Shown here one piece after another: positions 33,969 to 44,082 of a DNA stretch of 50,376 nucleotides. The notes beneath the pieces are model-generated. The model had not been told where the DNA came from. It did no database searches and was given only the letters and a program-made list of their open reading frames with translations. A program made the translations under genes and the position numbers. Within the stretch, counting starts at the first letter, position 1. Each line of letters opens with the position of its first letter. The DNA is from Lysobacter antibioticus (GTDB taxonomy: Bacteria; Pseudomonadota; Gammaproteobacteria; Xanthomonadales; Xanthomonadaceae), in contig NZ_JMTZ01000065.1 in the NCBI RefSeq assembly GCF_000731095.1, forward strand, positions 1 through 50,376, in the 5' to 3' direction.

Positions 33969-34832
33969 ATGAGCACCCTCGACCTGGAACAGCTGAAGGC
34001 CTTCGTCGCGGTCGCCGAGGCCGGCAGCATTTCCGGCGGCGCCGAACGCGTGTTCCGTTCGCAGTCGGCGGTCAGCGAACAGATCCAGAAACTCGAACGC
34101 GCGGCCGATACCGCCTTGCTGCTGCGTTCGCGCCACGGCGTCGTCCCGACCCCGGCCGGCGAACGCCTGATCGGCCACGCGCGGCAGATGCTCGCCCTGG
34201 GCGAATTGGCCTTGCACGATGTGCGCCGCGAGCTGCGCCGCACCGAAGTGCGGCTGGCGATCAGCGATTACTTCCGCCCAGACGAGATCGCCGACCTGTT
34301 GCGCCACCTCGCCCGCCACTGCCCGCAGTTGCAGATGCAGGTGACGATGGGCCAGAGCGCGGCGCTCGCGCAGGGCCATGCCGAGGGCGCGTTCGACCTG
34401 GCGCTGACGATGGAGGTCGAATCGATCGCGCGACCGCGCCGTCGCGCGACGCAGGGCGAGTTGCGGCGCGAACCGCTGGCCTGGGCAGCGGCGGCCGGAC
34501 TGGATCTGCGCAATGAAGCGAGCTTGCCGCTGGTGCTGCTGCCGCAGAGCTGCAGCCTGCACCAGACCGCTTTACGTGTGCTGCAACGACAGCGCGTCGG
34601 CCATCGCATCGCCCATCTCGGCAGCGGCGTGGCCGGCGTGCAGGCAGCCTTGCGTGCGGGCCTGGGCGTGGGTTGCCTCAATGCCTCGGCGATCGGCGAG
34701 GACCTGATGGTCGCGCGTTCGAGCCGGCTGCCGGCCTTGCCGTCCTGCGTATTCCGACTGTTGCCGCCGCCGGCCGATGCGAACCCGGCCCTGCGCGAAG
34801 CCGGCGAGGCCCTGCAGGCGTATTTCGCCTGA
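33969..34832 (+). CDS. LysR-family regulator
   Basis: A 287-residue LysR-type regulator. Helix-turn-helix region LDLEQLKAFVAVAEAGSISG with GGAERVFRSQSAVSEQIQKLE; the effector-binding domain follows from about residue 92 (EVRLAISDYF). AAAGGA is well placed before the ATG. Divergent from the tautomerase gene and probably its regulator. Confidence 0.93.
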   Translation: MSTLDLEQLKAFVAVAEAGSISGGAERVFRSQSAVSEQIQKLERAADTALLLRSRHGVVPTPAGERLIGHARQMLALGELALHDVRRELRRTEVRLAISDYFRPDEIADLLRHLARHCPQLQMQVTMGQSAALAQGHAEGAFDLALTMEVESIARPRRRATQGELRREPLAWAAAAGLDLRNEASLPLVLLPQSCSLHQTALRVLQRQRVGHRIAHLGSGVAGVQAALRAGLGVGCLNASAIGEDLMVARSSRLPALPSCVFRLLPPPADANPALREAGEALQAYFA

Positions 34833-35175
34833 GCGAAGAAAAGCGGCACGCGCTTTCAGGGCAGGAACGACGCAAGCCGCGACCGCGGCGCATCCGATCG
34901 CGCCGATAGCAGCGCGAATCGCGGCACGCATGCATCCAGATATCGTGATTACGCCGCGCGCCGGATATGGCGGTCGCGGCTTACGCCGCTCCTACAAAGG
35001 CAGCGGGTGTAGGAGCGAGGTGAGTCGCGACCGCGATGCATCCGATCGCGCCAAAACCGCCACGCAAGGCAGGGCGGCAATGCATGCAGACCTCGTTGTT
35101 ACGCCGCACGTCGCATAGCGCGGTCGCGGCTGGCGCCGCTCCTACCCCTTGGAGCCTTCGGCCACGCTTACGCGC
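34833..35175. repeat. Intergenic region with a tandem imperfect duplication and three REP copies
   Basis: Two related units of nearly 120 bp, 34879-34995 and 35027-35145, share a GCGACCGCG opening, CATCCGATCGCGCC, GCATGCA-type sequence, TTACGCCGC and a closing REP core. REP copies lie at 34971-34995, 35007-35034 (inverted) and 35121-35148. No gene is seen. The inverted pair can form a long stem-loop downstream of LysR and ung. Confidence 0.75.
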
Positions 35176-35880
35176 TCAAAGCGCATCGCGCGCCGGCAGG
35201 GTCCAATCGATCGGGCCCTTGCCGTGGCGCGACAGGTACTCGTTGGCGGTCGAGAAATGCCCGCAGCCCATGAAACCGCGATGCGCGGACAAGGGCGAGG
35301 GGTGCGGCGCCTTCAACACGCGATGGCGGCCGGCGTCGATGACCTTGCCCTTGGCCTGGGCATAGCTGCCCCAAAGCAGGAACACCAGGCCCTCGCGTTC
35401 GCGATTGAGGGTGTCGACGACGTGGTCGGTGAAGCCTTCCCAGCCCTTGCCCTGATGCGCGCCGGCGCGGCCTTCCTCGACCGTCAGCACGGCGTTGAGC
35501 AGCAACACACCGCGTTGCGCCCACGGCAGCAGGCAGCCGTGATCGGGCCGGGCGATGCCGAGGTCGCGCTGGATTTCCTTGAAGATGTTGTCGAGCGACG
35601 GCGGCACCGGCACGCCGGGCTGGACCGAGAAACACAGCCCGTGCGCCTGGCCATAACCGTGGTACGGGTCCTGGCCGAGGATGACGACCTTGACCTGCTC
35701 GAACGGCGTAGCGTCGAAGGCCGAGAAAATCTGCGCGCCGGGCGGGAAGATCCGCGCGCCGGCCGCCTTGCGCTCGCGCAGGAAGCGCGACAGCGACTGC
35801 ATGTCCTCGCGCGCGAACCAGTCGCCGACGCGGGCTTTCCAGGAGGCTTCGAGCTTGGGCTCGCGATCGACGTCGTTCAT
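35176..35880 (-). CDS. ung: Uracil-DNA glycosylase, family 1
   Basis: A 234-residue base-excision repair enzyme that removes uracil from DNA. The water-activating loop GQDPYHG holds D71, [12 protein letters not shown] is the uracil-binding strand, and [10 protein letters not shown] holds H193 of the minor-groove loop. Length matches the family. It overlaps the double-receiver gene by 4 bp (ATGA), so both are on one transcript. Confidence 0.96.
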   Translation of the reverse strand: MNDVDREPKLEASWKARVGDWFAREDMQSLSRFLRERKAAGARIFPPGAQIFSAFDATPFEQVKVVILGQDPYHGYGQAHGLCFSVQPGVPVPPSLDNIFKEIQRDLGIARPDHGCLLPWAQRGVLLLNAVLTVEEGRAGAHQGKGWEGFTDHVVDTLNREREGLVFLLWGSYAQAKGKVIDAGRHRVLKAPHPSPLSAHRGFMGCGHFSTANEYLSRHGKGPIDWTLPARDAL

Positions 35881-36728
35881 GCCGGCAACGCCGTCGGCTC
35901 GAGCCGCGACAGGCGCAACTGGAACAGGGTCTTGGTCACCAGCAGGCGCTCCTCGATCGGCTTGAGCACCAGGTCGTTGGCGCCGGCGCGCAGCAGCTCG
36001 CTCTGGTTGTCGCGGTTGGCGTCGCCGGTCATCACCAACACCGGCAGACGGCGCTTGCCGTAAGCGAAGTCGTTACGCAGCCGGGCGAGCAGATCCTTGC
36101 CGCCGAGCTCGCCCTTCAGATACACGTCGGTCAGCACCAGGTCGGCGCCGGCATCGCCGCCGGCCGCGCCGCTGGCGCGGTGCGCCTCGAGATGTTCGAG
36201 CGCTTCCTCCACGCCGATGAAGTGCAGCACCTGCAGGGCGTGGCGCTCGAGCATGCGCTTGGTCGCCACCGCGACCACGCGGCTGTCTTCGACGTAGAGC
36301 ACGCGCGCGCCGGGAATCGGCTGCGGCTGCACATAGCCGCGGATGAACTCGGCCAGGGCGTTCGGGCCGAGCGCCTTGTCGAAATAATCGGTGACGTCTT
36401 CGGTGAAGCGGCGCGCTTCCAGATGCGCCTGGGCATCGCCGGAGACCACGATCACCGGCACATAGGCCTGGGCCGCGGCTTCGCGCACGGCGCGCGCCAG
36501 GGCGATGCCGTCGCCGTCGGGCAGGACCAGGGCGGTGGTGACCAGATCGACCTCGCCGTGGTCGAGGGCGACGCGCGCCTCGATGATGCTGCCGCATTGG
36601 ACGATGCGGGTGTTCGGCAGCTCGCGCATCAGCACGTCGGCGATGAGCTTGCGCACCAGCTTGGAGCCGTCGACCACCATCACCCGCGGTGCGGTGTTTT
36701 CGAAGTGACGTAGATTCTGGCTTTGCAT
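35877..36728 (-). CDS. Double-receiver response-regulator protein, first receiver lacking the phosphoacceptor
   Basis: A 283-residue protein with two REC domains and no output domain. REC1 (about 15-135) keeps VVDGSK and PVIVVSGDA, but the expected phospho-Asp reads Ala66 in [14 protein letters not shown], so it is likely not phosphorylated. REC2 (about 142-275) is complete: E147-D148, D201 in [11 protein letters not shown]234 and K256. It may act as an adaptor or phosphate sink for an unlinked kinase. The ATG at 36728 opens the conserved part; a longer frame has no support. Coupled to ung by a 4-bp overlap. Confidence 0.88.
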   Translation of the reverse strand: MQSQNLRHFENTAPRVMVVDGSKLVRKLIADVLMRELPNTRIVQCGSIIEARVALDHGEVDLVTTALVLPDGDGIALARAVREAAAQAYVPVIVVSGDAQAHLEARRFTEDVTDYFDKALGPNALAEFIRGYVQPQPIPGARVLYVEDSRVVAVATKRMLERHALQVLHFIGVEEALEHLEAHRASGAAGGDAGADLVLTDVYLKGELGGKDLLARLRNDFAYGKRRLPVLVMTGDANRDNQSELLRAGANDLVLKPIEERLLVTKTLFQLRLSRLEPTALPA

Positions 36729-36882
36729 ATCAGGAACGGTACCGTGTCGGCGACGCAGGGCCGACGCCCGAGGGCATCGACGCCAAGCGCACAGGCGGGG
36801 GAACCCGATTCTAGGCGGAAGCGGCCGCCGAATCCGAGTCTCAAGCAACATCCTGACAACCGCGCGACAAGGCGCGGACCGC

Positions 36883-37896
36883 TCAGCCTTGGCCGGAGCG
36901 GTTCTGGCGCAGGTAGTGGCCGGTCACGAAACCGGCGCCGAGCCAGCCCAGCACGGCCGCACCGGCCAGGATCGCCAAGGCCTGCGGCAGGTCGAAGCCC
37001 TGCAGCTCGAAATGACTGCCGTAACTCGTGGCCAGGGCCGTCAGCGGTTCGCGCAGGGTGCGGTCGGCCGCGGTCAGCAGGGCCAGCGCGACTGCGCCGG
37101 CGGCCAGGCCGTAGCAGGCACCGAGGTACAGGAAGGGCCGGCGGATGAAACCGTCGGTGGCGCCGAGCAATTGCAGCACCCCGATTTCTTCGCGCCGCGA
37201 CTGGATGTCCAGGCGCACGGTGTTGCCGACCACCAGCAGGGCGCCCAGGCCCAGCATCGCCGCGAGCAACCAGGCCAGGCGGATGCCGAACCGCAGCCAG
37301 CCGTCGAGGCGCTGGCGCCAACCGGCGTCGTGCTGGACCACGTCGGTCTCGGCCAGGGTGCCGAGCGATTCGGCCAGGGCCAGTTCGTCGCCTTTCGGCG
37401 TCACCAGCAACAGGCTGGGCAACGGATTGCCTTCGATCGCGCTCAGGCTGTCGCCGAGGCCGCTCTTCTCGCGCAGATCGGCCAGGCCCTGCTCGGGCGT
37501 GCGCAGCTCGATGGCGCCGATCTCCGGCCGCGCGCGCAGCTCTTCGGCGAGGGCGCGGGCGCGTTCGAGCTTGATCTCGGGCTTGAGGAACAGGCTGATC
37601 TGGCGCGACTGCTGCACTTCGCCGGCGAAGCGTTCGATGTTGCTCAGCGCCGCCCACAGGCCGAGCGGCAGGGCCAGGGCGACCGCCATCACCCCGATCG
37701 TCAGCAACGCCGCCCAGGGCTTGCTCAGCAATCGGCCGACGCTGGCGACCAGGCTGTAGAGGTGATGATCGAACCACACCCCCAAGCGCGACTGCACCGC
37801 CGACTCGACTGCGAGGTCGTCGTCGTGCGATGCCGGGACCTCGATGCGGGAAGGCGCCCCGCCATGGGAAGACTCTGGGGTCGGAAAGGAACTCAT
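36883..37896 (-). CDS. ftsX: Cell-division protein FtsX
   Basis: A 337-residue inner-membrane subunit of the FtsEX complex, which controls peptidoglycan hydrolases at the septum. One transmembrane segment near residue 65, a periplasmic domain (about 90-205), then three transmembrane segments near 215-240, 262-285 and 305-325. RREEIGVLQLLGATDGFIRRPFL, read in parts, is the coupling region typical of the family. It overlaps ftsE by 4 bp. Confidence 0.96.
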   Translation of the reverse strand: MSSFPTPESSHGGAPSRIEVPASHDDDLAVESAVQSRLGVWFDHHLYSLVASVGRLLSKPWAALLTIGVMAVALALPLGLWAALSNIERFAGEVQQSRQISLFLKPEIKLERARALAEELRARPEIGAIELRTPEQGLADLREKSGLGDSLSAIEGNPLPSLLLVTPKGDELALAESLGTLAETDVVQHDAGWRQRLDGWLRFGIRLAWLLAAMLGLGALLVVGNTVRLDIQSRREEIGVLQLLGATDGFIRRPFLYLGACYGLAAGAVALALLTAADRTLREPLTALATSYGSHFELQGFDLPQALAILAGAAVLGWLGAGFVTGHYLRQNRSGQG

Positions 37897-38579
37897 TCGG
37901 CCAGGTCCTCGGGCGCGATGTCGTCGACCAGGCGGCCCTGGTTGAGCACCAGCACGCGCTTCTTCATGCGCTTGACCAGGGCCAGGTCGTGGCTGGCGAC
38001 GAGCACGCTGGTGCCGCGCTCGGGCAGCGACTGGAACAGGGTCATGATTTCCGCCGACAGGGTCGGGTCGAGGTTGCCGGTGGGTTCGTCGGCCACCAAC
38101 AACCGAGGCTCGCCGATGATCGCCCGGGCGATGCCCACGCGTTGCTGCTCGCCGGCCGACAGCTCGCCCGGCAGAGCCGAAGCGCGCGCACCCAGGCCGA
38201 CCTTCTCCAGGGTCATGCGCACGCGCCGGCCGATGTCGGGGCGGCGCAGGCCGCGCAGCAACAGCGGCAGGGCGACGTTGTCGGCGACGCTGCGGTCGGC
38301 GAGCAGGCGGTGATCCTGGAACACCACGCCGATCTCGCGCCGATGCAGGGCGATGCGACGGCCGCCGACCTTAAGCAGGTTGCGCTCGCCGAAAAACACC
38401 GCGCCGCGGCTCGGGCGTTCGCTCAGATGGATGAGCTTGAGCAGGGTGCTTTTGCCGGCGCCGGAGTGGCCGGTGACGAACAGCATCTCGCCGGGAGCCA
38501 CCTCGAAGCTGACTTCGCTGAGGGCCTCGTGCCCGCTGCTGTAGCGTTTGCTGACGTTGTCGAAGCGCAATACGGTCAT
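37893..38579 (-). CDS. ftsE: Cell-division ATP-binding protein FtsE
   Basis: A 228-residue ABC ATPase. Walker A GHSGAGKST at 37-45, Q-loop VVFQDHRLL, signature LSAGEQQRVGIARA, Walker B LLVADEPTGNLDP and switch histidine in VASHD. Together with FtsX it regulates septal cell-wall hydrolysis. The ATG at 38579 opens the usual FtsE sequence; an extra 13-residue frame upstream is not needed. In many relatives rpoH comes next; here it does not. Confidence 0.96.
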   Translation of the reverse strand: MTVLRFDNVSKRYSSGHEALSEVSFEVAPGEMLFVTGHSGAGKSTLLKLIHLSERPSRGAVFFGERNLLKVGGRRIALHRREIGVVFQDHRLLADRSVADNVALPLLLRGLRRPDIGRRVRMTLEKVGLGARASALPGELSAGEQQRVGIARAIIGEPRLLVADEPTGNLDPTLSAEIMTLFQSLPERGTSVLVASHDLALVKRMKKRVLVLNQGRLVDDIAPEDLAE

Positions 38580-38867
38580 GGCCGGAAGTATCGCAGAGCG
38601 AATCGCCGGAGACATCACGTTTCGGCCCCGGCGTTTGGCCTATGTTCTCGCTGCGGTCGTCGCGCGGCTTCGACGACGAATCGACGGCACCGACCGGCCT
38701 CGCAGGCCGGCCGGCACAGCACGACCGCAGCGGGCCCGATCTCGGCATAGCCGTCCGAGCCACCCGCGCGATGCCTTGCAGCACCTTGATCGTCCGACAC
38801 AGGAAGCACCGCCGCCGGCCCCGATGGCCGGCGCGGACCGTCGTCGACTTCATCAAGGAGCACCACC

Positions 38868-39302
38868 ATGCAAACGACCAAGGCCCACCTGGCACTCGCC
38901 CTGCTCGCCCTCGGCCTGTACGCGCAGAGCGCCCGCGCCGAGCAATACGACCCGCCGCTCAACGTCGCCACCCTGGCCTGCCCGGCCGGCTCGACCGGCT
39001 ACGGCAACGCCCGTTTCATCGTGTTTCCCTCGTTCGGCAGCGCGCCGCCGAACTGGCGTTTGACGATCTGGTGCAGCGCCGGCGGCAGCGGCCGCCGCGG
39101 CCACTTCGAGCCCGGCAGCAGCGGCGTGTACACCACCTGGCCGTATGCCGGCGGCGCCTTCGGCATCGGCTGGCCGGCCTCGCCGAACTACAGCAATCAG
39201 CTGCAGTTGCTCGACATCGACATCGACGGCGATCTCGACGTGTTCCAACTCGTCGAGACCTCGGCCAATACCTGGTCGGTGTTCGTCAGCAGGACCCTGT
39301 GA
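38868..39302 (+). CDS. Small secreted protein with one FG-GAP/VCBS-like calcium loop
   Basis: A 144-residue protein. Residues 1-24 are a Sec signal peptide ending ARA before EQYDPP. Two cysteines (C38 and C69 region, LACPAG and IWCSAG) may form a disulfide. The C-terminal LLDIDIDGDLDVFQL matches the DxDxDG pattern of FG-GAP/VCBS repeats and could bind calcium. I do not recognise the family as a whole. AAGGAG is ideally placed before the ATG. Monocistronic, followed by two strong hairpins. Confidence 0.82.
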   Translation: MQTTKAHLALALLALGLYAQSARAEQYDPPLNVATLACPAGSTGYGNARFIVFPSFGSAPPNWRLTIWCSAGGSGRRGHFEPGSSGVYTTWPYAGGAFGIGWPASPNYSNQLQLLDIDIDGDLDVFQLVETSANTWSVFVSRTL

Positions 39303-39313
39303 CGAAAGACCGC

Positions 39314-39379
39314 CGCGAACCTCGTCGAAGCGACGAGGTTCGCGTGCGGGCTCGACGGCAGGCGCGGGCCTGCCGTCGA
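39314..39379. terminator. Two strong hairpins between convergent genes
   Basis: A perfect 14-bp stem (39314-39327 with 39331-39344, loop AAG) and a 12-bp stem (39352-39363 with 39368-39379). No T-run follows, but both lie between the secreted-protein gene and rhlB, which converge here. Confidence 0.55.
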
Positions 39380-39397
39380 CGGATCGCTATGCGCTGA

Positions 39398-41188
39398 TCA
39401 GTGCTGCGAACGCGGCGGACGCGCGACCAGCGACTTGAGCTTGCGGCCGATGCGGCCCAACAGCGAGGGCTTGGCCTCGCCGGCCGGCGCCGCGGCAGCC
39501 GCCGCGGGCTTGTGCACAGGCTTGTGCGCGGGCTTCGACGGCGCCGGCTTGGCGACCGCGCTCTCGCCCTGGCTCGCGGTCGGCGCGCCGTTGTCGGTCT
39601 CGGCGCCTTCGATACGACGGCCGCCGCGACGGCGACGGCGCTTGCGCGGTGCGCGCTCGCCCTCGATCGCCGGCACGCCGGTGGTCGCGGTCGCCTCGCC
39701 TTCCGGCTTGGGCTTGCGCGGCGGACGCGGCGCAGCTTCGACTGCCGCGGCGACACCGGCTTCGGCCGGCTTGGCCGCACCGGCCTCGACCGGCGCGCGT
39801 TCGCGACGCGGTGCGCCATCGCGACGGCCTTCGCTGCGCGGACCGCGGCTCGGGCCGGAACCGCTGCGGCTGCCGCTGCGGCCGCCGGCACCGCCGCCAC
39901 GGCGCTGTTCGTCGGCGGCGCGCTGTTCGCGCGCTTCCTTGAAGATCGAACCGATGCTCTCGTTCTCTTCGCCTTCCTCGGCCGCCGGGATCTCGCGCGG
40001 CGTGCGCGGCAGGGCGATCAACAGTTCGGCGTCGACTGGCGCGGTCGGCAGCTTCTGTTCGATGTAGGCCTCGATGTCCGGCAGGCTCATCGCATAGCGT
40101 TCGCAGGCGAAGCTGATCGCGTCGCCCTCGGCGCCCAGGCGCGCGGTGCGGCCGATGCGGTGGACGTAGTCCTCGGCATCGAACGGCAGGTCGTAGTTGT
40201 AGACGTGGCTGACGCCGTCGATGTGCAGGCCGCGTGCGGCGACGTCGGTGGCGACCAGGATTTCGAGCTGGCCCTTCTGGAACTTGTTGAGCAGCGACTC
40301 GCGCTTCTTCTGCGGCACGTCGCCCGACAGCACGCCGACGCGGTAACCGCCGCGTTCGAGCGAACGCGCGACGCGCTCGACCCAGGCCTTGGTGTTGACG
40401 AACACCATCGTCCGCGCGCCTTCGCTGCGCGACAACAGGCCCAGCAACAGCGGCACCTTTTCCTCGTCGGCCGGGAAGTAGACCTTCTGGCGGACCTTGG
40501 CGGCGGTGATGAACTCGGTCTCGACGACGACCTTCTCGGGCTCGTTCATGTGCTCGTAGGCCAGCTCGAGCACGCGATGGCTCAAGGTCGCCGAGAACAG
40601 CAAGGTCTGGCGCTCGGTGCGGATCGGCATGCGCCGCAGCAGGAAGCGGATGTCCTTGATGAAGCCCAGGTCGAACATGCGGTCGGCTTCGTCGAGCACG
40701 CAGATCTCGCAGGCGTGCAGCGAGACGACCTTGTGCTGCTTGACGTAGTCGATCAGGCGGCCGGGCGTGGCGATGATGACGTCGGCGCCCTTCTGCAGCA
40801 GTTCGCGCTGCTTGTCGTAATCGACGCCGCCGTAGACCAGGGCGAACTTCAGGCCCAGGTCGGAGCCGAACTTGACCGCGTCCTTGTGGATCTGGATGGC
40901 CAGCTCGCGGGTCGGCGCCAGGATCAGCGCGCGCGGGTCTTCGGGCTTGCGCTCGGCCAGGGCCGGGCGGGTCAGCAGGCGGTTGATCACCGCGACCAGG
41001 AAGGCGAGGGTCTTGCCGGTGCCGGTCTGGGCCTGGCCGGCGACATCGCGCCCGGTCAGCGCCAACGGCAGGGTCAGCGCCTGGATCGGCGTGCAGCGCG
41101 AAAACCCGGCGGCCTCGAGGCCGGCCAACAGGCTCGGGTGCAGGTCGAACGAAGAAAAGGTGATATCGGTTAAAGGCTTGTCGCTCAT
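39398..41188 (-). CDS. rhlB: DEAD-box RNA helicase RhlB
   Basis: A 596-residue ATP-dependent RNA helicase; in E. coli RhlB is part of the RNA degradosome. Motifs: [19 protein letters not shown] with TPIQ (Q motif), [35 protein letters not shown], and HRIGRTAR. The core ends near residue 390. The C-terminal 200 residues are disordered, rich in Arg, Gly, Ala, Pro and Lys, with [10 protein letters not shown], far longer than in E. coli and likely to bind RNA. Divergent from trxA and rho, the same neighbourhood as in E. coli. Confidence 0.95.
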   Translation of the reverse strand: MSDKPLTDITFSSFDLHPSLLAGLEAAGFSRCTPIQALTLPLALTGRDVAGQAQTGTGKTLAFLVAVINRLLTRPALAERKPEDPRALILAPTRELAIQIHKDAVKFGSDLGLKFALVYGGVDYDKQRELLQKGADVIIATPGRLIDYVKQHKVVSLHACEICVLDEADRMFDLGFIKDIRFLLRRMPIRTERQTLLFSATLSHRVLELAYEHMNEPEKVVVETEFITAAKVRQKVYFPADEEKVPLLLGLLSRSEGARTMVFVNTKAWVERVARSLERGGYRVGVLSGDVPQKKRESLLNKFQKGQLEILVATDVAARGLHIDGVSHVYNYDLPFDAEDYVHRIGRTARLGAEGDAISFACERYAMSLPDIEAYIEQKLPTAPVDAELLIALPRTPREIPAAEEGEENESIGSIFKEAREQRAADEQRRGGGAGGRSGSRSGSGPSRGPRSEGRRDGAPRRERAPVEAGAAKPAEAGVAAAVEAAPRPPRKPKPEGEATATTGVPAIEGERAPRKRRRRRGGRRIEGAETDNGAPTASQGESAVAKPAPSKPAHKPVHKPAAAAAAPAGEAKPSLLGRIGRKLKSLVARPPRSQH

Positions 41189-41444
41189 GCTTCTCAGAGA
41201 TCCGCGCGCACTGGGCGCAGTAGGTGGTCGCTTGCGTGGGTGGCGTCGGCGAAGCAGACTGCCGGGGCCGAGCCGGCGCCCGAGTTGAACTCTGAAGGCA
41301 GGCTCGATGAGACCGTGGCGCAGCCCTTGAAGGTGCCGCGTAACGCCCCAGTTTAGCGTAAGCCCCCGCCCGGCATGGCCCGCCCGGGGTTCCGTTCAAG
41401 AATAGCCCGTTCCGTACGGGCGAGTATCCCCGCAGGAGACCCCC

Positions 41445-41777
41445 GTGAGCGAAAAAGTTCTGCATGCTGGCGATTCCGACTTCGACGCCACCGTGCTGCA
41501 GTCGTCCGAACCCGTCCTCGTCGATTTCTGGGCGCCCTGGTGCGGCCCGTGCAAGGCCATCGGCCCGATCGTCGAACAGCTGGCCGACCAGTACGAAGGC
41601 AAGGCCAAGGTGGTCAAGGTCGACGTGCAGGAATTCCCGGCATTGGGCGTTCGCTACAACGTGCGCAGCATCCCCATGCTGTTGATGTTCAAGGACGGCC
41701 AGGTCCATTCGAGCCAGCTCGGCGCGCCGCCGAACATCAAGTCGCTGTTGACCCAGATGATCGACAAGGCCATCTGA
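41445..41777 (+). CDS. trxA: Thioredoxin
   Basis: A 110-residue thioredoxin, a general disulfide reductant. Active site WCGPC with C33 and C36, the cis-proline in RSIPMLLMFKDG, and buried D27-like aspartate in VLVDFWAPW. GTG start at 41445 with AGGAG six bases upstream. It precedes rho, as in many proteobacteria. Confidence 0.96.
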   Translation: MSEKVLHAGDSDFDATVLQSSEPVLVDFWAPWCGPCKAIGPIVEQLADQYEGKAKVVKVDVQEFPALGVRYNVRSIPMLLMFKDGQVHSSQLGAPPNIKSLLTQMIDKAI

Positions 41778-41818
41778 GGCGGCCTGCTCTGAAGCGGCCC
41801 GCCATGTGAAGCCGCCTC

Positions 41819-41847
41819 GCTTACGCCCGCCCCGCGCGGGCGCAAGC
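41819..41847 (+). terminator. Hairpin between trxA and rho
   Basis: GCTTACGCCCGC pairs with GCGGGCGCAAGC with one mismatch. It lies in the 271-bp leader of rho; it could end trxA transcription or take part in rho autoregulation. No T-run. Confidence 0.35.
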
Positions 41848-42048
41848 GCTCCGGGCCTTGCCCGGTAACGTGAACGGCCCGGCTCGGGAAGCTTGCCGCC
41901 ACGCAGCAGCAGTGCTAGTTTCGCAACACCCGGCGTCGGACCTCGCGTCCCACCCGCCGCACCCCGTCTGATACCCATCTATCAACCCACGTCCCTGACG
42001 TCCCGCTCGCCCGATGCGAGCGCTCGCCGCTTAGCGAGGAACCTCCGC

Positions 42049-43818
42049 TTGTCCGATAAGACCCCCGACGCTGGCGATACCGCCGAAAAGCGCGTGCGTA
42101 AGCCGCGCGTCAGCAAAGCCGCCGAGTCCGCTCCGGCCGCTGCCAGCGATGCCAGCCCCCTGATTCCTGCCGCTCGACCTGCCGCGCCTGCCGCGCCGTC
42201 CGTCGCGCCGCCTCCCGCCGCACCGGCTCCCGTGGCCGCCGCACCCCGCACTCCCGCCCCCGCACCTGCTCCGGCCGCCAGCGCCAGCGAGTCCGCCCCG
42301 GCCGCCTCCGGCGCCGAGAGCGCCGCGCCGCAAGGCCAAGGCAACGACCGCGGCAACCCGCAGTCGCAGCAGGGCCAGCAGCGCGACGGCGGTTTCGACA
42401 ACCGCGGCGGCAACCGTCGCGACCGTTTCCGCAACCGCCGCGACCGCGACCGCAACAACCGCCCGCAGCAGCGCGACGAAGACGGCTCCTTCGACAACGG
42501 CAACGGCGAGAACTTCGTCCCGCGCCCGCACCCGCAGGTGCCCGAGGGCTTCCCGCAGTACTCGCTGGGCGACCTCAAGCGCATGCCGGCGCCGAAGCTG
42601 CTGGATCTGGCCGACCAGCTCAGCATCCAGGAAGGCGTCGCCCGCGCCCGCAAGCAGGACGTCATCTTCGCCCTGCTCAAGGTGCTGACCCGCCACGGCG
42701 AAGGCGTCGCCGCCGACGGCGTGCTGGAAATCCTGCCCGACGGCTTCGGCTTCCTGCGCGCGGCCGAGGCTTCCTACCTCGCCGGCCCAGACGACACCTA
42801 CATCTCGCCGAGCCAGATCCGCCGCTTCAACCTGCGCACCGGCGACCATCTCTCGGGCCGCATCCGCTTCCCGAAGGACGGCGAGCGTTACTTCGCCCTG
42901 TCGGTGGTCGACAGCATCAACGGCGAGCCGTTGGAAGCGTCGAAGAACAAGGTCCTGTTCGAGAACCTGACCCCGCTGTTCCCGCGCCGCAAGTTCAAGC
43001 TCGAGCGCGGCGACGGCTCGACCGAAGACATCACCGGCCGCATCCTCGACCTGATGGCGCCGCAGGGCAAAGGCCAACGCGCTTTGATCGTCTCGCCGCC
43101 CAAGGCCGGCAAGACGATGATGATGCAGCAGGTCGCCACCGCGATCACCCACAACCATCCCGACGTGCACCTGATCGTGCTGCTGGTCGACGAGCGTCCG
43201 GAAGAAGTGACCGAAATGCAGCGCACCGTGCGCGGCGAAGTAGTCTCCTCGACCTTCGACGAACCGGCCGCGCGTCACGTCCAGGTCGCCGAGATGGTGA
43301 TCGAGCGCGCCAAGCGCCTGGTCGAACACAAGAAGGACGTGGTGATCCTGCTCGACTCGATCACCCGCCTGGCCCGCGCCTACAACAACGTCGTGCCGAG
43401 TTCGGGCAAGGTGCTGTCGGGCGGCGTCGACGCCAACGCCCTGCACCGTCCGAAGCGCTTCTTCGGCGCCGCGCGTAATGTCGAAGAAGGCGGCTCGCTG
43501 ACGATCATCGCCACCGCGCTGATCGACACCGGCAGCAAGATGGACGAGGTGATCTACGAAGAGTTCAAGGGCACCGGCAACTCGGAAGTCCACTTGAACC
43601 GCCGCATCGCCGAAAAGCGCGTGTACCCGGCCATCGACATCAACCGCTCCGGCACCCGCCGCGAGGATTTGCTGATCGAACCGGAACTGCTGCAGAAGAT
43701 CTGGATCCTGCGCAAGCTGCTGCACGGCATGGACGAAATCGGCGCGATGGAATTCCTGCTCGACAAGATGAAGACGACCAAGTCGAACGACGAGTTCTTC
43801 AGTTCGATGAAGCGCTGA
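42049..43818 (+). CDS. rho: Transcription termination factor Rho with extended disordered N terminus
   Basis: A 589-residue Rho, about 170 residues longer than E. coli Rho (419). Residues 1-about 160 are low complexity: first Ala/Pro-rich, then Gln/Asn/Arg/Asp-rich with [15 protein letters not shown]. The conserved part holds the N-terminal helix bundle, the cold-shock RNA-binding domain ([23 protein letters not shown]), and the RecA-type motor with Walker A PPKAGKT (K355), [11 protein letters not shown] and the R-loop region [20 protein letters not shown]. Start is TTG at 42049 with GAGGAA seven bases upstream; no ATG fits. The 271-bp leader fits autoregulation by Rho. Confidence 0.95.
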   Translation: MSDKTPDAGDTAEKRVRKPRVSKAAESAPAAASDASPLIPAARPAAPAAPSVAPPPAAPAPVAAAPRTPAPAPAPAASASESAPAASGAESAAPQGQGNDRGNPQSQQGQQRDGGFDNRGGNRRDRFRNRRDRDRNNRPQQRDEDGSFDNGNGENFVPRPHPQVPEGFPQYSLGDLKRMPAPKLLDLADQLSIQEGVARARKQDVIFALLKVLTRHGEGVAADGVLEILPDGFGFLRAAEASYLAGPDDTYISPSQIRRFNLRTGDHLSGRIRFPKDGERYFALSVVDSINGEPLEASKNKVLFENLTPLFPRRKFKLERGDGSTEDITGRILDLMAPQGKGQRALIVSPPKAGKTMMMQQVATAITHNHPDVHLIVLLVDERPEEVTEMQRTVRGEVVSSTFDEPAARHVQVAEMVIERAKRLVEHKKDVVILLDSITRLARAYNNVVPSSGKVLSGGVDANALHRPKRFFGAARNVEEGGSLTIIATALIDTGSKMDEVIYEEFKGTGNSEVHLNRRIAEKRVYPAIDINRSGTRREDLLIEPELLQKIWILRKLLHGMDEIGAMEFLLDKMKTTKSNDEFFSSMKR

Positions 43819-43837
43819 GTTTCACCGGCGCGGTAAA

Positions 43838-43866
43838 GAAAACGCCCCGCGATGCGGGGCGTTTTC
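43838..43866 (+). terminator. Terminator after rho
   Basis: Perfect 13-bp stem (43838-43850 with 43854-43866), loop GAT, with AAAA on the 5' side and TTTT on the 3' side. Works on both strands; on the minus strand it could also stop the effector transcript. Confidence 0.9.
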
Positions 43867-43919
43867 GTTGGTGGGAGAGCGTTCTTGCGTTGGCAAGAGG
43901 CGTCAACGTTTTGGCATGG

Positions 43920-43992
43920 CGGTCGCGGCTTGCGCCGCTCCTACCCCAATGCGACACCGCTCCTCGGGTAGGAGCGGCGCGAGCCGCGACCA
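43920..43992. repeat. Inverted REP pair
   Basis: REP cores at 43920-43946 and, inverted, at 43966-43992, with 19 bases between; together they can form a long stem-loop between rho and the convergent effector gene. Confidence 0.8.
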
Positions 43993-44082
43993 CGCAGCCT
44001 CCGGGTCGCGACGAAACTACTGCCCCGCTTCTCCCACAGGCCGCATGCACGATCCGCATGCGGCCCGTGCGCGAACGAGCGC

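Noticed and set aside
42031-43725. A long open frame antisense to rho
   Set aside because: Mirror of the rho reading frame; no ribosome site or family feature.
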